A model generated the notes under the pieces. It did not search any database. It had not been told where the DNA came from and saw nothing but the letters and a program-made list of their open reading frames with translations. A stretch of DNA of 64,000 nucleotides from Symbiodinium natans (lineage: Eukaryota; Sar; Dinophyceae; Suessiales; Symbiodiniaceae), in the NCBI GenBank assembly GCA_905221605.1, contig CAJNDS010002557.1:1008279-1072278 (forward strand), read 5' to 3'. The translations under genes and the position numbers were made by a program. Every line of letters starts with the position of its first letter. Position 1 is the first letter of the stretch. This document shows positions 56,171 to 64,000 of this stretch, one piece after another.

Positions 56171-56409
56171 TCGCCCACGTCAGAATCCCTTCGCGCCGGA
56201 ACCCGAAGTCTCCCGTACGAAAGCCCTACATAATTTTTGTTTTAGGGTTTAGGCTTTAGGGTTTAGGCCTTATCCAATACGATTTGGGGTTCAGGGTTTA
56301 GGTGTCAGGGAACCACCCTCAAGACAACAACAAACAAAGACGCCCGAGTGGAGGCCTTCAACTTTCGAACCTTGGCCCGGAACCTGGAGCCCCACACCCT
56401 AAACCCTAA
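56171..56409 (+). CDS. Two possible exons, unknown product
   Basis: The span includes an intron. Exon 56171-56214 (SPTSESLRAGTRSL) ends at GTACG. Exon 56340-56409 (RPSGGLQLSNLGPEPG) stops at TAA within the following CCCTAAA array. Phase 2 agrees. Two more small exons with strong acceptors, 56569-56594 (after CCCTTCCTTCCAG, before GTTTAGG) and 56681-56694, follow. Confidence 0.32.
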
Positions 56410-57070
56410 ACCCTAAACCCCAAACCCCAAACCCTAAACCCTAAACCCCAAACCCCAAACCCTAAACCCTAAACCCGAATCCCCTAAACCTCTCAGAAAG
56501 TGAGGCTGTGCCCAGCTAGAATCTGACGTCGCTCCCTCTGCCTCCTGTTCGGTGTCCCTTCCTTCCAGGCCGCCAAAGCAACGCGAGATTTAGGGTTTAG
56601 GGTTTAGGGCTTGAGTTGAAACCTTATCAAGAGGCAGGCAGGGTTCCACCGTAGACATGCAAAAGTTCTCCTGCCTCAGGGCGTGCTATGCTGGTAGGCG
56701 TTTAGGGGCTTAGGGTTTTTGAGATCTGAAACGCTAAGCAGACCAGTCATTGCAGTTCCTATGTTAGGGGTGAGTATAAAGAATAGGGTCAGAATGTCAC
56801 AAGACCCTTGTAAAGATTAACGTTGAACACGCAGTTCAGGGGTCGGGTACAACAGGCCATCCCGGTAAACCCTGTAGAACTTCTACAAACCCCAACCCTC
56901 AGCCCTAAACACTAAACGCAAAAGGAGTTTTAGGGTTTAGAGTTCAGGGTCTAGGGATCCTACAACTCTCAGCCCGAAGTCCTGAACACTCCCCACGCCC
57001 CTCAAGGGCGTCGGGTTTTGGGAGCTGAGGGGAGAACTGCCCAACATTTGGGGATTTTACGAAGATAGGG

Positions 57071-57160
57071 GACCCCCAATAAATATAGATCCCCCAAATG
57101 GTAGGATTCCCTGACGATCAGGACCCCAATAAGGTACCCCTAATTGCAGAAACCCCCCAT
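57071..57160 (+). mobile_element. Family 3 element, copy 5 (fullest)
   Basis: GGGGACCCCCAATAAATATA, GATCCCCCAAATGGTAGGAT, TCCCTGACGATCAGGACCCC, AATAAGGTACCCCTAATT. Confidence 0.6.
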
Positions 57161-57341
57161 GTAAGTCTAGGTTTTCCTGGGTTCTTAGGTGAACCTCATG
57201 TCCCGCACCTGCGAACCTCGGGAAAATCATCCTAAACCCAAAAACCTATAGCCCTAAACCCTAAACCCTAAACCCCAAGCCCTAAACCCTAAACCCTAAA
57301 ACCCAAGCCCTAAACCCTAAACACTCAGCTCGAGCCTTGAG

Positions 57342-57584
57342 GATGCTGCGGGGGTGGGGTCGCGGAAGAGGAAAGAGCGCAGATGTGGTCGGTTCAGAGT
57401 TTCAGAGTTTAGGGTTTAGGGTTTAGGGTTTAGGGTCAAGGGTTTAGGGTTTTCTCGGCAATGTTGTGGTTCCTTTCAGGGTGTTGAGTTTAGAGCGAAG
57501 GGTTTCGGGGAGGGTCTTGGTGCGGACAGGACGAGTTTTAGAGAACCGACGGCATGCGTTTCTACGGCCCAGCTTTCTACCTAG
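57342..57584 (+). CDS. Two exons, basic protein, unknown
   Basis: The span includes an intron. Exon 57342-57384 reads DAAGVGSRKRKERR, a possible nuclear localisation signal. Exon 57480-57584 follows GTGGTTCCTTTCAG and reads GVEFRAKGFGEGLGADR, then TSFREPTACVSTAQLST and TAG. Phases 1 and 0 do not match, so an exon or another donor is missing. The next exon, 57690-57735 (DAGSSGLGLLLHFGG), follows a CCCTAAA array. Confidence 0.36.
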
Positions 57585-58132
57585 TACACTCTACTTAACC
57601 CTAAACCCTAACGCCTGAGCTCTCCCCCCTCTAAACCCTAACCCTAAACCCTAAACCCTAAACCCTAAACCCTAAACCCTTGGCCGCAGGGATGCAGGCA
57701 GCTCCGGCCTTGGTCTTCTGCTCCACTTCGGGGGGGTTAGGGGTGTTTAGGGTCCACGGCTTGCGTTCACCGAGGGGCCCATTATAGGGTTTAGGGTTTA
57801 GGGTTTAGGGTTTAGGGTTTAGGGTTTAGGAATAGACGATGGTATGCGATAATGGCGATCCCACCTAATTGTGCAGTTTCGATCCCAGGGGTATACTGAG
57901 GTCAAGGGTTTCGGGACTTATCGCACTGCATCTGCTCAATGACCACGCAGATGTCCTAAAAGGTAAGCCCTGCAAATCCGAAACCCTATACCCTAAACCC
58001 TAAACCCAAAACCCTAAACACCCTCATGGGAACGGGCATGCGAGATCTCGGATTCTTTATCGCGGCTACAAACGGCTGTCGCGTTAAAATCCCAATCTGA
58101 ACATCGATCAGCCTCAACCTTGAAGGCTGTAC

Positions 58133-58226
58133 ACCCCTAAACCCTAAACCCTAAACCCTAAACCCTAAACCCTAAACCCTAAACCCTAAACCCTAAACCC
58201 TAAACCCTAAACCCTAAACCCTAAAC
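58133..58226 (-). repeat. CCCTAAA array, about 13 units
   Basis: Perfect units; preceded by GGCTGTACACC, which could be a donor, and not followed by a clear exon. Confidence 0.95.
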
Positions 58227-58229
58227 CGA

Positions 58230-59000
58230 GATCAGACTTAAGACCTTCGCCCCGAACCCCAAGCCGCTAAACCACCCTAAGCCACGTTGCAACACCCCAA
58301 ACCCTGAGACCCATGTCCTAATTTCATTACTCCCTACAACCCCGCTCAACCCCTACACCACAATCTTGTCCCTACCCTAGAAGACTCAAGTTTCTTAATC
58401 CTTATATCCCCCTACACCACTCGAACCAATCCCTACAAGCGCTAAGGCCCGCGACCCAACCCCCCCAAGGCAAGCGCCAAGTCCTGAGGGCACTGCGCAC
58501 TGTTCGCAACTCGAAGGCTGTCTGTGGCATTTTGCTTGGTCGCTTGTAGGGTTGTGAGTTTAGGGTGTAATTGTCGGATCTGTGAAAGGAATACTTAGTA
58601 TCGCTCACAAGAAAGTCCCTGAAGAAAAGAGTTCAGCTGGAGCCTGAAGGGCCACCAGCATGCGGAAGAGAATTGTCATCGAACACTGAATGTCACCTCC
58701 ATACCCTAACTACAGGATGCCCAGTAGTGCCCTGAGGCTCTTTTTTGGGGTTCTTAAAGGCTCCCTTCTAAACCCCTCTATAAGCAAAGAAGAGCACCCC
58801 TTTTAATCCTATGTTTCTGGGCAGCCTGGCTAAGCCCGACTTCCCCTCGGAATCCCAAACTAGACTAGATGCATGATCCGCTGGAGCCCTTCGACCCTCA
58901 GTTTGCTGGCTCTTAGAAGTAGTAGGGCACCATAAGTCACACCCTATAGATTCCCCGTCTGAACTAATGTGAAGAATACACCATTCCCTGAAGGTTTCCT
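58230..59000. other. No gene supported
   Basis: Unique sequence of mixed composition, with degenerate CCCCAAACC motifs to about 58310. A 68-codon minus frame (58402-58608) stands alone. Confidence 0.4.
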
Positions 59001-59010
59001 CTCGATGGCT

Positions 59011-59262
59011 AAACCCTAAAACCCCAAAACCCCAAAACCCTAAAACCCTAAAACCCTAAAACCCTAAAACCCTAAAACCCTAAAACCCTAAAACCCTAAA
59101 ACCCTAAACCCCTAAAACCCTAACACCCTAAAACCCTAAAACCCTAAAACCCTAAAACCCTAAAACCCTAAAACCCTAAAACCCTAAAACCCTAAAACCC
59201 TAAAACCCTAAAACCCTAAAACCCTAAAACCCTAAAACCCTAAAACCCTAAAACCCTAAAAC
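59011..59262 (-). repeat. (CCCTAAAA)n array, Chlamydomonas-type unit
   Basis: About 28 units of the 8-base CCCTAAAA form, with one CCCTAACA and a few CCCCAAAA. Usual CCCTAAA units follow to 59333 and then the exon at 59341. Confidence 0.95.
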
Positions 59263-59340
59263 CTAAACAAACCTAAACCCTAAACCCTAAACCCTAAACC
59301 CTAAAACCCTAAACCCTAAACCCTAAACCCTACACTTCAG

Positions 59341-59910
59341 GGTAGTTGGCTCTCTGTGTCCTCGAGCGCCACGCCTGCAGGCTTTTGCTGCCGGGACGAA
59401 CGCGGGGGAAGTCCTACTCTACAAGGAGAGGGACCCAGATTCAGACCTTAGGGTTGGGAGACTAAGGGATGGTGGTTTCGGGTTTAGGGTTTAGGGTTTA
59501 GGGTTTAGGGTTTAGGGTTTAGGGTTTAGGGTTTAGGGTTTAGGGTTCTAATAGATGTAGAGTCTGATTTAGGGTTTTTCAGTTTAAGTTTGGCGTGTGG
59601 TAACATGTTTAGAGCTGTAGGGTGTAGAGTGTTGGGAGGTTTCGGGCTGGAGGGACGAGGGCTTTAGGGCGAAATATGTTAATCATTTAGGGTCTTGGGG
59701 AATCTGACCTAGAATCTAACTCTGAACCCTCATCTTGCAGAACAGTTTTATCCCTAAACCCTAAACCCTAAACCCTAAACCCTAAACCCTAAACCCTAAA
59801 CCCTAAACCCTACTTCGCAGACCCTGCACTTCTAAAATCTTCCCACAAAGGTCGAGTCTGCCGGTGCCAAGCTGGTTCAGGCCCGGGCTGTCGCAGCAAA
59901 GGCAATTCTT
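59341..59910 (+). CDS. Two exons, unknown product
   Basis: The span includes introns. Exon 59341-59410 follows CCCTACACTTCAG and reads GSWLSVSSSATPAGFCCR (phase 0-1; unspliced it reaches a TAG near 59453). Exon 59851-59910 follows ATCTTCCCACAAAG and reads VESAGAKLVQARAVAAKA, then IL (phase 0-0). The latter is Ala-rich and helical. An intermediate small exon is needed. Confidence 0.38.
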
Positions 59911-60087
59911 GTGGGGGTTTCCGGTTTCCGGGGTTTAGAGTTTAGGATTTTGGGGTTTAGGATTTAGGGTTTGGGGTTTAGGGTTGGGGGTTTAGGGTTT
60001 GGGTTTAAGGGTCTGGGGTTTAGGGTTTGGGTTTAGGGTTTGGGGTTTAGGGTTTAGGGTTTCCGAAGCTGGGGGGGGGGGAGGGGT

Positions 60088-60130
60088 TCCCTTATTGGGG
60101 CCCTAATTATAAGTGACTCCTACTATTCTT
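60088..60130 (-). mobile_element. Family 3 element, copy 6, reverse orientation, between G tracts
   Basis: Reverse complement reads AATAGTAGGAGTCACTTATA, then ATTAGGGCCCCAATAAGGGA. Flanked by poly-G at 60071-60082 and 60138-60157. Confidence 0.5.
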
Positions 60131-60304
60131 GGGGCTTGGGGGGGGGGGGGGGGGGGGCGGGGTTTGGGGGGGTTTGGGGGTCCCTCATGTTCGTAAACCC
60201 CGGCTTTGAGGTTTCGAGGGGTGTGGGTTCATGCTTTAGGGTCTATGTTGTGAGTGATCGCGAGGATTTCCGGCGCTAGGCTTCGAGGTCGTTGTTTCTG
60301 CCAG

Positions 60305-60441
60305 GTCGATAGGGGCGATCTCTTCGTGTGAGGCTTGCGGCCGGGAACTCCCCAAGTCCAAGTCCGCAAACCTCCATTTCCGTAAACCTCCATTTCCCCA
60401 AGATACCTACCAAGAGCCAGAAAACGATCCGGAACCCCTGA
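60305..60441 (+). CDS. Two small terminal exons
   Basis: The span includes an intron. Exon 60305-60325 (after TTGTTTCTGCCAG; VDRGDLF) and 60403-60441 (after CCATTTCCCCAAG; IPTKSQKTIRNP, TGA). Phase 0-0. A duplicated AACCTCCATTTCC lies just before the second acceptor. Confidence 0.33.
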
Positions 60442-60582
60442 ACCCTCAACCCTAAACCCCTTAACCCTTAACCCTCAACCCTCAACCCTAACCCTCAACC
60501 CCAAAACTCCTCAACCCTAAACCCTAAACCCTAAACCCTAAACCCTAAACCCTAAACCCTAAACCCTTTCGAAACCTGACAG

Positions 60583-60636
60583 GCGGCTCGGTACCGGAGC
60601 CCTTCCTCACAGGCGCTGTTGACTTGGCCTCCCGCG
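60583..60636 (+). CDS. Exon between CCCTAAA and TTTAGGG arrays
   Basis: Follows CCTGACAG and ends with its donor GTTTAGGG as the first unit of the array at 60637. In phase 1 it reads GSVPEPFLTGAVDLASR; phase 0 is also open. Confidence 0.42.
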
Positions 60637-60749
60637 GTTTAGGGTTTAGGGTTTAGGGTTTAGGGTTTAGGGTTTAGGGTTTAGGGTTTAGGGTTTAGGG
60701 TTTAGGGTTTAGGGTTTAGGGTTTAGGGTTTAGGGTTTAGGGTTTAGGG
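60637..60749 (+). repeat. TTTAGGG array, 16 perfect units
   Basis: The array begins at the donor GT itself: exon ...CCCGCG, then GTTTAGGG. A clear case of the telomere unit supplying the splice site. Confidence 0.95.
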
Positions 60750-60817
60750 CTAGGCTAAGCCGTACCCTAAAAACCTGAAGCCGTTGTATCCATTGAGCTT
60801 CCAACAGCTCAAAGCGT

Positions 60818-60854
60818 GGGCCCTGAGCCCAAACCCTGAAGACTGCTCAGGGCC
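60818..60854. other. 11-bp inverted repeat
   Basis: GGGCCCTGAGC and GCTCAGGGCCC around a 15-base loop. Confidence 0.8.
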
Positions 60855-61036
60855 CAAGTGCCTCAAGAGGGTTTAAGATTGAGGGTATTGTTTAGGGCTT
60901 GGGGTTGAGGCTTAGAGTTTAGGAAGGTTTCCAAGTACCATAATAGTACATGCTTGGGTCACAAAGTCGCTGTCTAGGAGCTGCTTTGCAAGTATATCCT
61001 ACTTCGGCGCACACAGCACGTTCTTAACGCCTCATT

Positions 61037-61366
61037 ATGTCATTGGCTGAAAAGCTGAATACCTCTTTCACGAGGATGCCTTCCTACTGGGAGGCTCATG
61101 GGTACGTACGTATAAGTACTATGTTTATAACCTTACTTAGGAGACTTCTAACCCTGCTGATAAGTACCCACGAACCTTCAAGTAGGGCTTTAGGATGTAG
61201 GGTGCGCAGCCGGTCCTCTGAAAAGCCAGGCTTTGCCGCAGACAGTCACCTGCATCGAGCAGCCGGGTCCTCAAAATTCCCTGCGCAGCTCCCCAAAGGC
61301 CGATGTACTTGGGCCACAAAAAAGTTTAAGCGTAGGAACGGCAGTATAAAGCGAAAGCCCAAGTAG
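61037..61366 (+). CDS. 109-codon ATG open frame, basic C-terminus
   Basis: ATG at 61037 (MSLAEKLNTSFTRMPSYWE) is open to TAG at 61366 without any telomere unit, ending CTWATKKFKRRNGSIKRKP. It contains a segment (about 61085-61172) with similarity to 62975-63052, so part may be an interspersed element. A donor GTACGTACG after GAGGCTCATGG at about 61099 is possible. No family is recognised. Confidence 0.38.
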   Translation: MSLAEKLNTSFTRMPSYWEAHGYVRISTMFITLLRRLLTLLISTHEPSSRALGCRVRSRSSEKPGFAADSHLHRAAGSSKFPAQLPKGRCTWATKKFKRRNGSIKRKPK

Positions 61367-61549
61367 ACCATACAAAGGGAGTACATGGAGTTTGGTATTG
61401 TTCCAACCCCCTGAGACATAGAAGGCCGAATTCCCTGACAGTCCCAGTTGTTATTCCCCGACGCCTAAAACCCCTGAAGCCCAAAATCCCTCAAGCCGTA
61501 CTTCTGGAGCCCTAAACCCTAAACCCTAAACCCTAAACCCGCTGTTGAG

Positions 61550-61640
61550 GTTTGACACGGAGCTCGAGTCCATGGTGGTGTTCGCCCAGGAGTGCGCTTT
61601 GCTCACAGGCTGCGTGTTTAAACCCGAAACCCTCAACAGG
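61550..61640 (+). CDS. Exon between CCCTAAA and TTTAGGG arrays
   Basis: Follows CCCTAAACCCGCTGTTGAG and ends at GTTTAGGG. In phase 2-0, 30 codons read FDTELESMVVFAQECALL, then TGCVFKPETLNR. Phase 0 has an immediate stop. Confidence 0.47.
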
Positions 61641-61683
61641 GTTTAGGGTTTAGGGTTTAGGGTTTAGGGTTTAGGGTGTAGGG

Positions 61684-61784
61684 TTGGAGTTTTCCCCTTA
61701 TACTAGCAGTCCTGAATCGGGATTCTCATACCCCCTATATTATCATCCCCAATTAACGACTGCCAGTATAAGGGCAAACATCCC
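61684..61784 (+). mobile_element. Family 1 palindromic element, copy 8
   Basis: TTGGAGTTTTCCCCTTATAC at the left, CAGTATAAGGGCAAACATCC at the right, with CAGTCC and GACTG arms. More diverged. Confidence 0.75.
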
Positions 61785-61881
61785 GATCCAAAAGCCTAAA
61801 CCCGGGTTTAAAGGGTTTAGGGTTTAGGGTTTAGGGTTTAGGGTTTAGGGTTTAGGGTTTAGGGTTTAGGGTTTAGGGTTT

Positions 61882-61986
61882 AGAGTCCAAAAAGTTGGAA
61901 CATCCTTATCCCCATACCCCCAACAGGTATGCTGAAGGGAATCCCGGCTCTCATCATCAAACCATTGTTCCAACTTTCTGGAGTCT
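61882..61986 (+). mobile_element. Family 7 inverted-repeat element
   Basis: AGAGTCCAAAAAGTTGGAAC at the left and GTTCCAACTTTCTGGAGTCT at the right are inverted repeats with two mismatches. It directly follows a TTTAGGG array. 105 bases, the same size as families 1 and 5. Confidence 0.8.
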
Positions 61987-62394
61987 ACTGTAATTTCTCC
62001 AATGCATCATATCATGTAACCTGGAGAGAGTAGTAAAACCAGGGGTGGTTGGAACCCCAAAAGCATGCCGCGTTTGGGTGTTTGGGCCAACATGTGGGGG
62101 GGCGGGGTTCAAGGTTTCTTGTCGGGTTGGACCCTAAACCCATGGTCCCTTTTTGGGAGCCCTGATCCTTTTGGGAGTTTCGGGTTTCGGGTTCATGTAG
62201 GGAAGGGTCTCTAGAGTCTGAACTCAGACACGGTGAATCTTGAAATGCGCCCTTAACACCTTGAACTGTCCGGCCCAAAGTAGTCATCAACAAAATGTAT
62301 GTTCTGAGCTTCGAGCTCAAAGACCCTACAGATGTCAAACACAATGTGCATGGTTATTTAGATATATGTTTATATTTTTATGTGTATAAATAAC

Positions 62395-62443
62395 GGAAAT
62401 GAAAAGCAAAACTATAAATATAAATATAAATATAAATAAATAT

Positions 62444-62489
<46 letters not shown>

Positions 62490-62490
62490 T
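62395..62490. repeat. AT-rich microsatellite
   Basis: ATAAATATAAAT units grading into (TA)n. Open frames of Ile, Tyr and Asn are artefacts. Confidence 0.95.
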
Positions 62491-62491
62491 G

Positions 62492-62623
62492 AAACGATCA
62501 TTTCTCTTTCGGCTCAAATGGGCCATGGACAAAGTTACCCGCAAAAACTATTTGCCCAAGCAAAAGTTAGCACAAGGCCGTAAATCCAAAAATGCAAAGT
62601 CTTTCAGTGACCCTAAACCCTAA
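62492..62623 (+). CDS. Basic terminal open frame, unknown product
   Basis: Reads KRSFLFRLKWAMDKVTRK, then NYLPKQKLAQGRKSKNA, and stops at TAA in the next CCCTAAA block. Very Lys/Arg-rich, as in a nucleic-acid-binding tail. No acceptor is visible in the TA repeat upstream. Confidence 0.33.
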   Translation, partial: KRSFLFRLKWAMDKVTRKNYLPKQKLAQGRKSKNAKSFSDPKP

Positions 62624-62665
62624 ACCCTAAACCCTAAACCCTAAACCCTAAACCCTATCTTTCAG

Positions 62666-62779
62666 TGGCTTTTGGATGTGGATGTACGAGCATCGTTGCC
62701 CACTCAAAGGTCCTTCGTAGTGCAGAAACCATTCACCCTAAACCCTAAGCAGGTGCAGGTCTTGCAGGCCAGCCACTAA
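62666..62779 (+). CDS. Exon or terminal exon, unknown product
   Basis: Follows CCCTATCTTTCAG. Reads WLLDVDVRASLPTQ to a donor GTCCTTCG at 62710, or unspliced continues RSFVVQKPFTLNPKQ to TAA at 62777. Confidence 0.4.
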   Translation, partial: WLLDVDVRASLPTQRSFVVQKPFTLNPKQVQVLQASH

Positions 62780-63142
62780 AAGCAGCCTACTTCCAACTCT
62801 GCTGCCATGAAATCCTCCACCATGAGTTCTTCTTTGGGTCTAGGGCTTAGGGTCTAGGGTTTGGAGTTGAGGGCTTCTAGTTAGGGTTTTGGGGTTTAGG
62901 GTTCTGGGTTCAGGGTTCAGGGTTTGGGGTGTTGGGCTGATAAATGAAGGTCCTTCTTGGAGGTTCATTCGTACTTCTAAGTAGAGTTAGAAGTAGGGTA
63001 GCTACGGTCATAACCTTCCTTCGGGGCCTCCATAACCCTGCTTATGAGTACCCAAAACCCTAAACCCTAAACCCTAAACCCGAAACAGTAAACCCTAAAC
63101 CCTAAACCCTAAACCCCATGAACCTCGTAATTTCTCTGTCAG

Positions 63143-63213
63143 AGCCCAGAGAGGACTCGGGCGAAGTCCTTGGCTGGGATGTGCGATGTGCCTCCGCTTG
63201 GTCACTCCAGCGG
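63143..63213 (+). CDS. Exon, unknown product
   Basis: Follows GTAATTTCTCTGTCAG and ends at GTACCG. In phase 1-0 it reads PREDSGEVLGWDVRCAS, then AWSLQR. The frame stays open to about 63248. Confidence 0.42.
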
Positions 63214-63257
63214 GTACCGCGGGGGTGCCCGGTTAGTTGCATGGCTTCGGGTATGCG

Positions 63258-63399
63258 GTTTTAGGGTTTTAGGGTTTTAGGGTTTTAGGGTTTTAGGGTT
63301 TTAGGGTTTTAGGGTTTTTGGGTTTTTGGGTTTTTGGGTTTTTGGGTTTTTGGGTTTTAGGGTTTTAGGGTTTTAGAGTTTTAGAGTTTAGGGTTTGGG
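63258..63399 (+). repeat. (TTTTAGGG)n with an inner (TTTTTGGG)n block
   Basis: Seven TTTTAGGG, five TTTTTGGG, then TTTTAGGG and TTTTAGAG. 8-base units, the Chlamydomonas-type telomere form. Confidence 0.95.
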
Positions 63400-63663
63400 T
63401 CCTCCCCGCAAGCCTTCACCCATGGATAGTTAAACCCCAGAAAGAAATCCCTAAGCCCGCAGCCCCCTCAAAAAGCGAGCGATGGTGGTTGGGCTCAGGG
63501 GCCTTCCCTGGGACCCCTGGACTCCGAGCCGCGAACCCCTTAATTTATGGTTTAGGGTTTAGGGTTTAGGGTTTAGGGATTAGGGATTAGGGGGGGGGGG
63601 GGGGGGGGACCCTTATAAGGGACCGTCGGGGTTCTTTTGGGTGATTTCAGGGCTGCTTAGGTA

Positions 63664-63758
63664 TGCAGGGACTATACAAGGTATATATGTATCTATATAT
63701 ATATATACAGATACATATATATATATATATACATACACATATATATATATATATATAT
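63664..63758. repeat. (TA)n microsatellite
   Basis: TATATA runs broken by CAGATACA and CATACACA. Confidence 0.95.
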
Positions 63759-63855
63759 TGTGAGCAGGTCTAAGCACGCACGTTCCATGTGCAGAGCTGC
63801 CAGAACCAGTACTGTAGTTTTCCTTTGCATGTGTAGATTTGCAATTCGTATCAAT

Positions 63856-63874
63856 GCCAATATTTTGGCTCAAG
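63856..63874 (+). other. Possible relict dinoflagellate spliced-leader end
   Basis: GCCAATATTTTGGCTCAAG contains ATTTTGGCTCAAG, the last 13 bases of the conserved 22-base dinoflagellate spliced leader, and equals GCCATTTTGGCTCAAG with three bases inserted. It is followed by TACC, not GG/GT, so it does not look like an intact spliced-leader RNA gene. GCTCAAG can pair with CTTTGAGC downstream. Confidence 0.35.
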
Positions 63875-64000
63875 TACCGAGCTTGTGCCTTTGAGCACGG
63901 TAGAGTCGTACAGTAGCTCCTAGGTTGCTGTGCGGTCCGACCGGACGCACTCAGGCGTAGCTGCACAAGTGCTTGGACTCACGAAGTCGTAAAACAGCGT

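Noticed and set aside
1-64000. The window as a true chromosome end (telomere or subtelomere)
   Set aside because: Blocks are short, in both orientations, scattered over the whole 64 kb and separated by open islands; no terminal array is present.
1-64000. Plant-type telo-box promoter motifs (AAACCCTAA)
   Set aside because: Telo-boxes are single short motifs upstream of genes; here arrays of many units flank islands on both sides, in inverted order.

Overview
The window is nuclear DNA from a eukaryote, most likely an alga or other protist with Arabidopsis-type (TTTAGGG) telomeres. It has no bacterial gene layout. Coding sequence is broken into islands of about 20 to 190 bases, and between them lie well over one hundred short blocks of TTTAGGG or CCCTAAA. 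A dinoflagellate is my best guess. The supporting hints are a 13-base match to the 3' end of the dinoflagellate spliced leader near position 63,860, exons that all seem to lie on the plus strand, and several families of short inverted-repeat elements in introns. None of this proves the lineage. No protein could be matched confidently to a named family, so gene symbols are left empty. MAIN RESULT: the telomere-type blocks are arranged in a regular way. Going left to right, the usual order is CCCTAAA block, 50 to 180 bases of GC-rich open sequence starting after AG, then GTTTAGGG block. Read as genes, introns start GT(TTAGGG)n and end (CCCTAAA)n...AG, so both intron ends carry telomere repeats in inverted orientation. 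In many exons the splice donor GT is the GT of the first GGGTTTAGGG unit. Spliced reading frames can be threaded with consistent phase through several regions: 13,721-16,494 (9 exons, 322 codons), 40,826-42,111 (4 exons, 137 codons), 26,863-28,589, 29,249-30,315, 31,679-34,194, 50,381-50,710 and 11,276-11,624. I read these blocks as introner-like elements that create or colonise introns. LAYOUT: 1-16.5 kb, 16.8-44.4 kb and 49-64 kb are exon islands in telomere-repeat-bordered introns. These introns also hold at least seven families of roughly 60-150 bp elements: an eight-copy palindromic family, a family in which two copies coincide exactly with GT...AG introns, and others. A very different block at 44.46-48.99 kb has no telomere-type repeats. 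It is made of purine-rich tandem repeats (about 430 and 910 bp spacing), GA microsatellites and a 100-base assembly gap. Variant arrays (TTTATAGGG, TTTTAGGG, TTTAGGA, CTTAGGG, TTCAGGG) form separate homogenised blocks. LIMITS: exon calls rest on AG/GT boundaries, open frames and phase agreement judged by eye. Because splice sites can be chosen freely, individual exon ends and gene limits are uncertain. RNA-seq or protein homology would decide.
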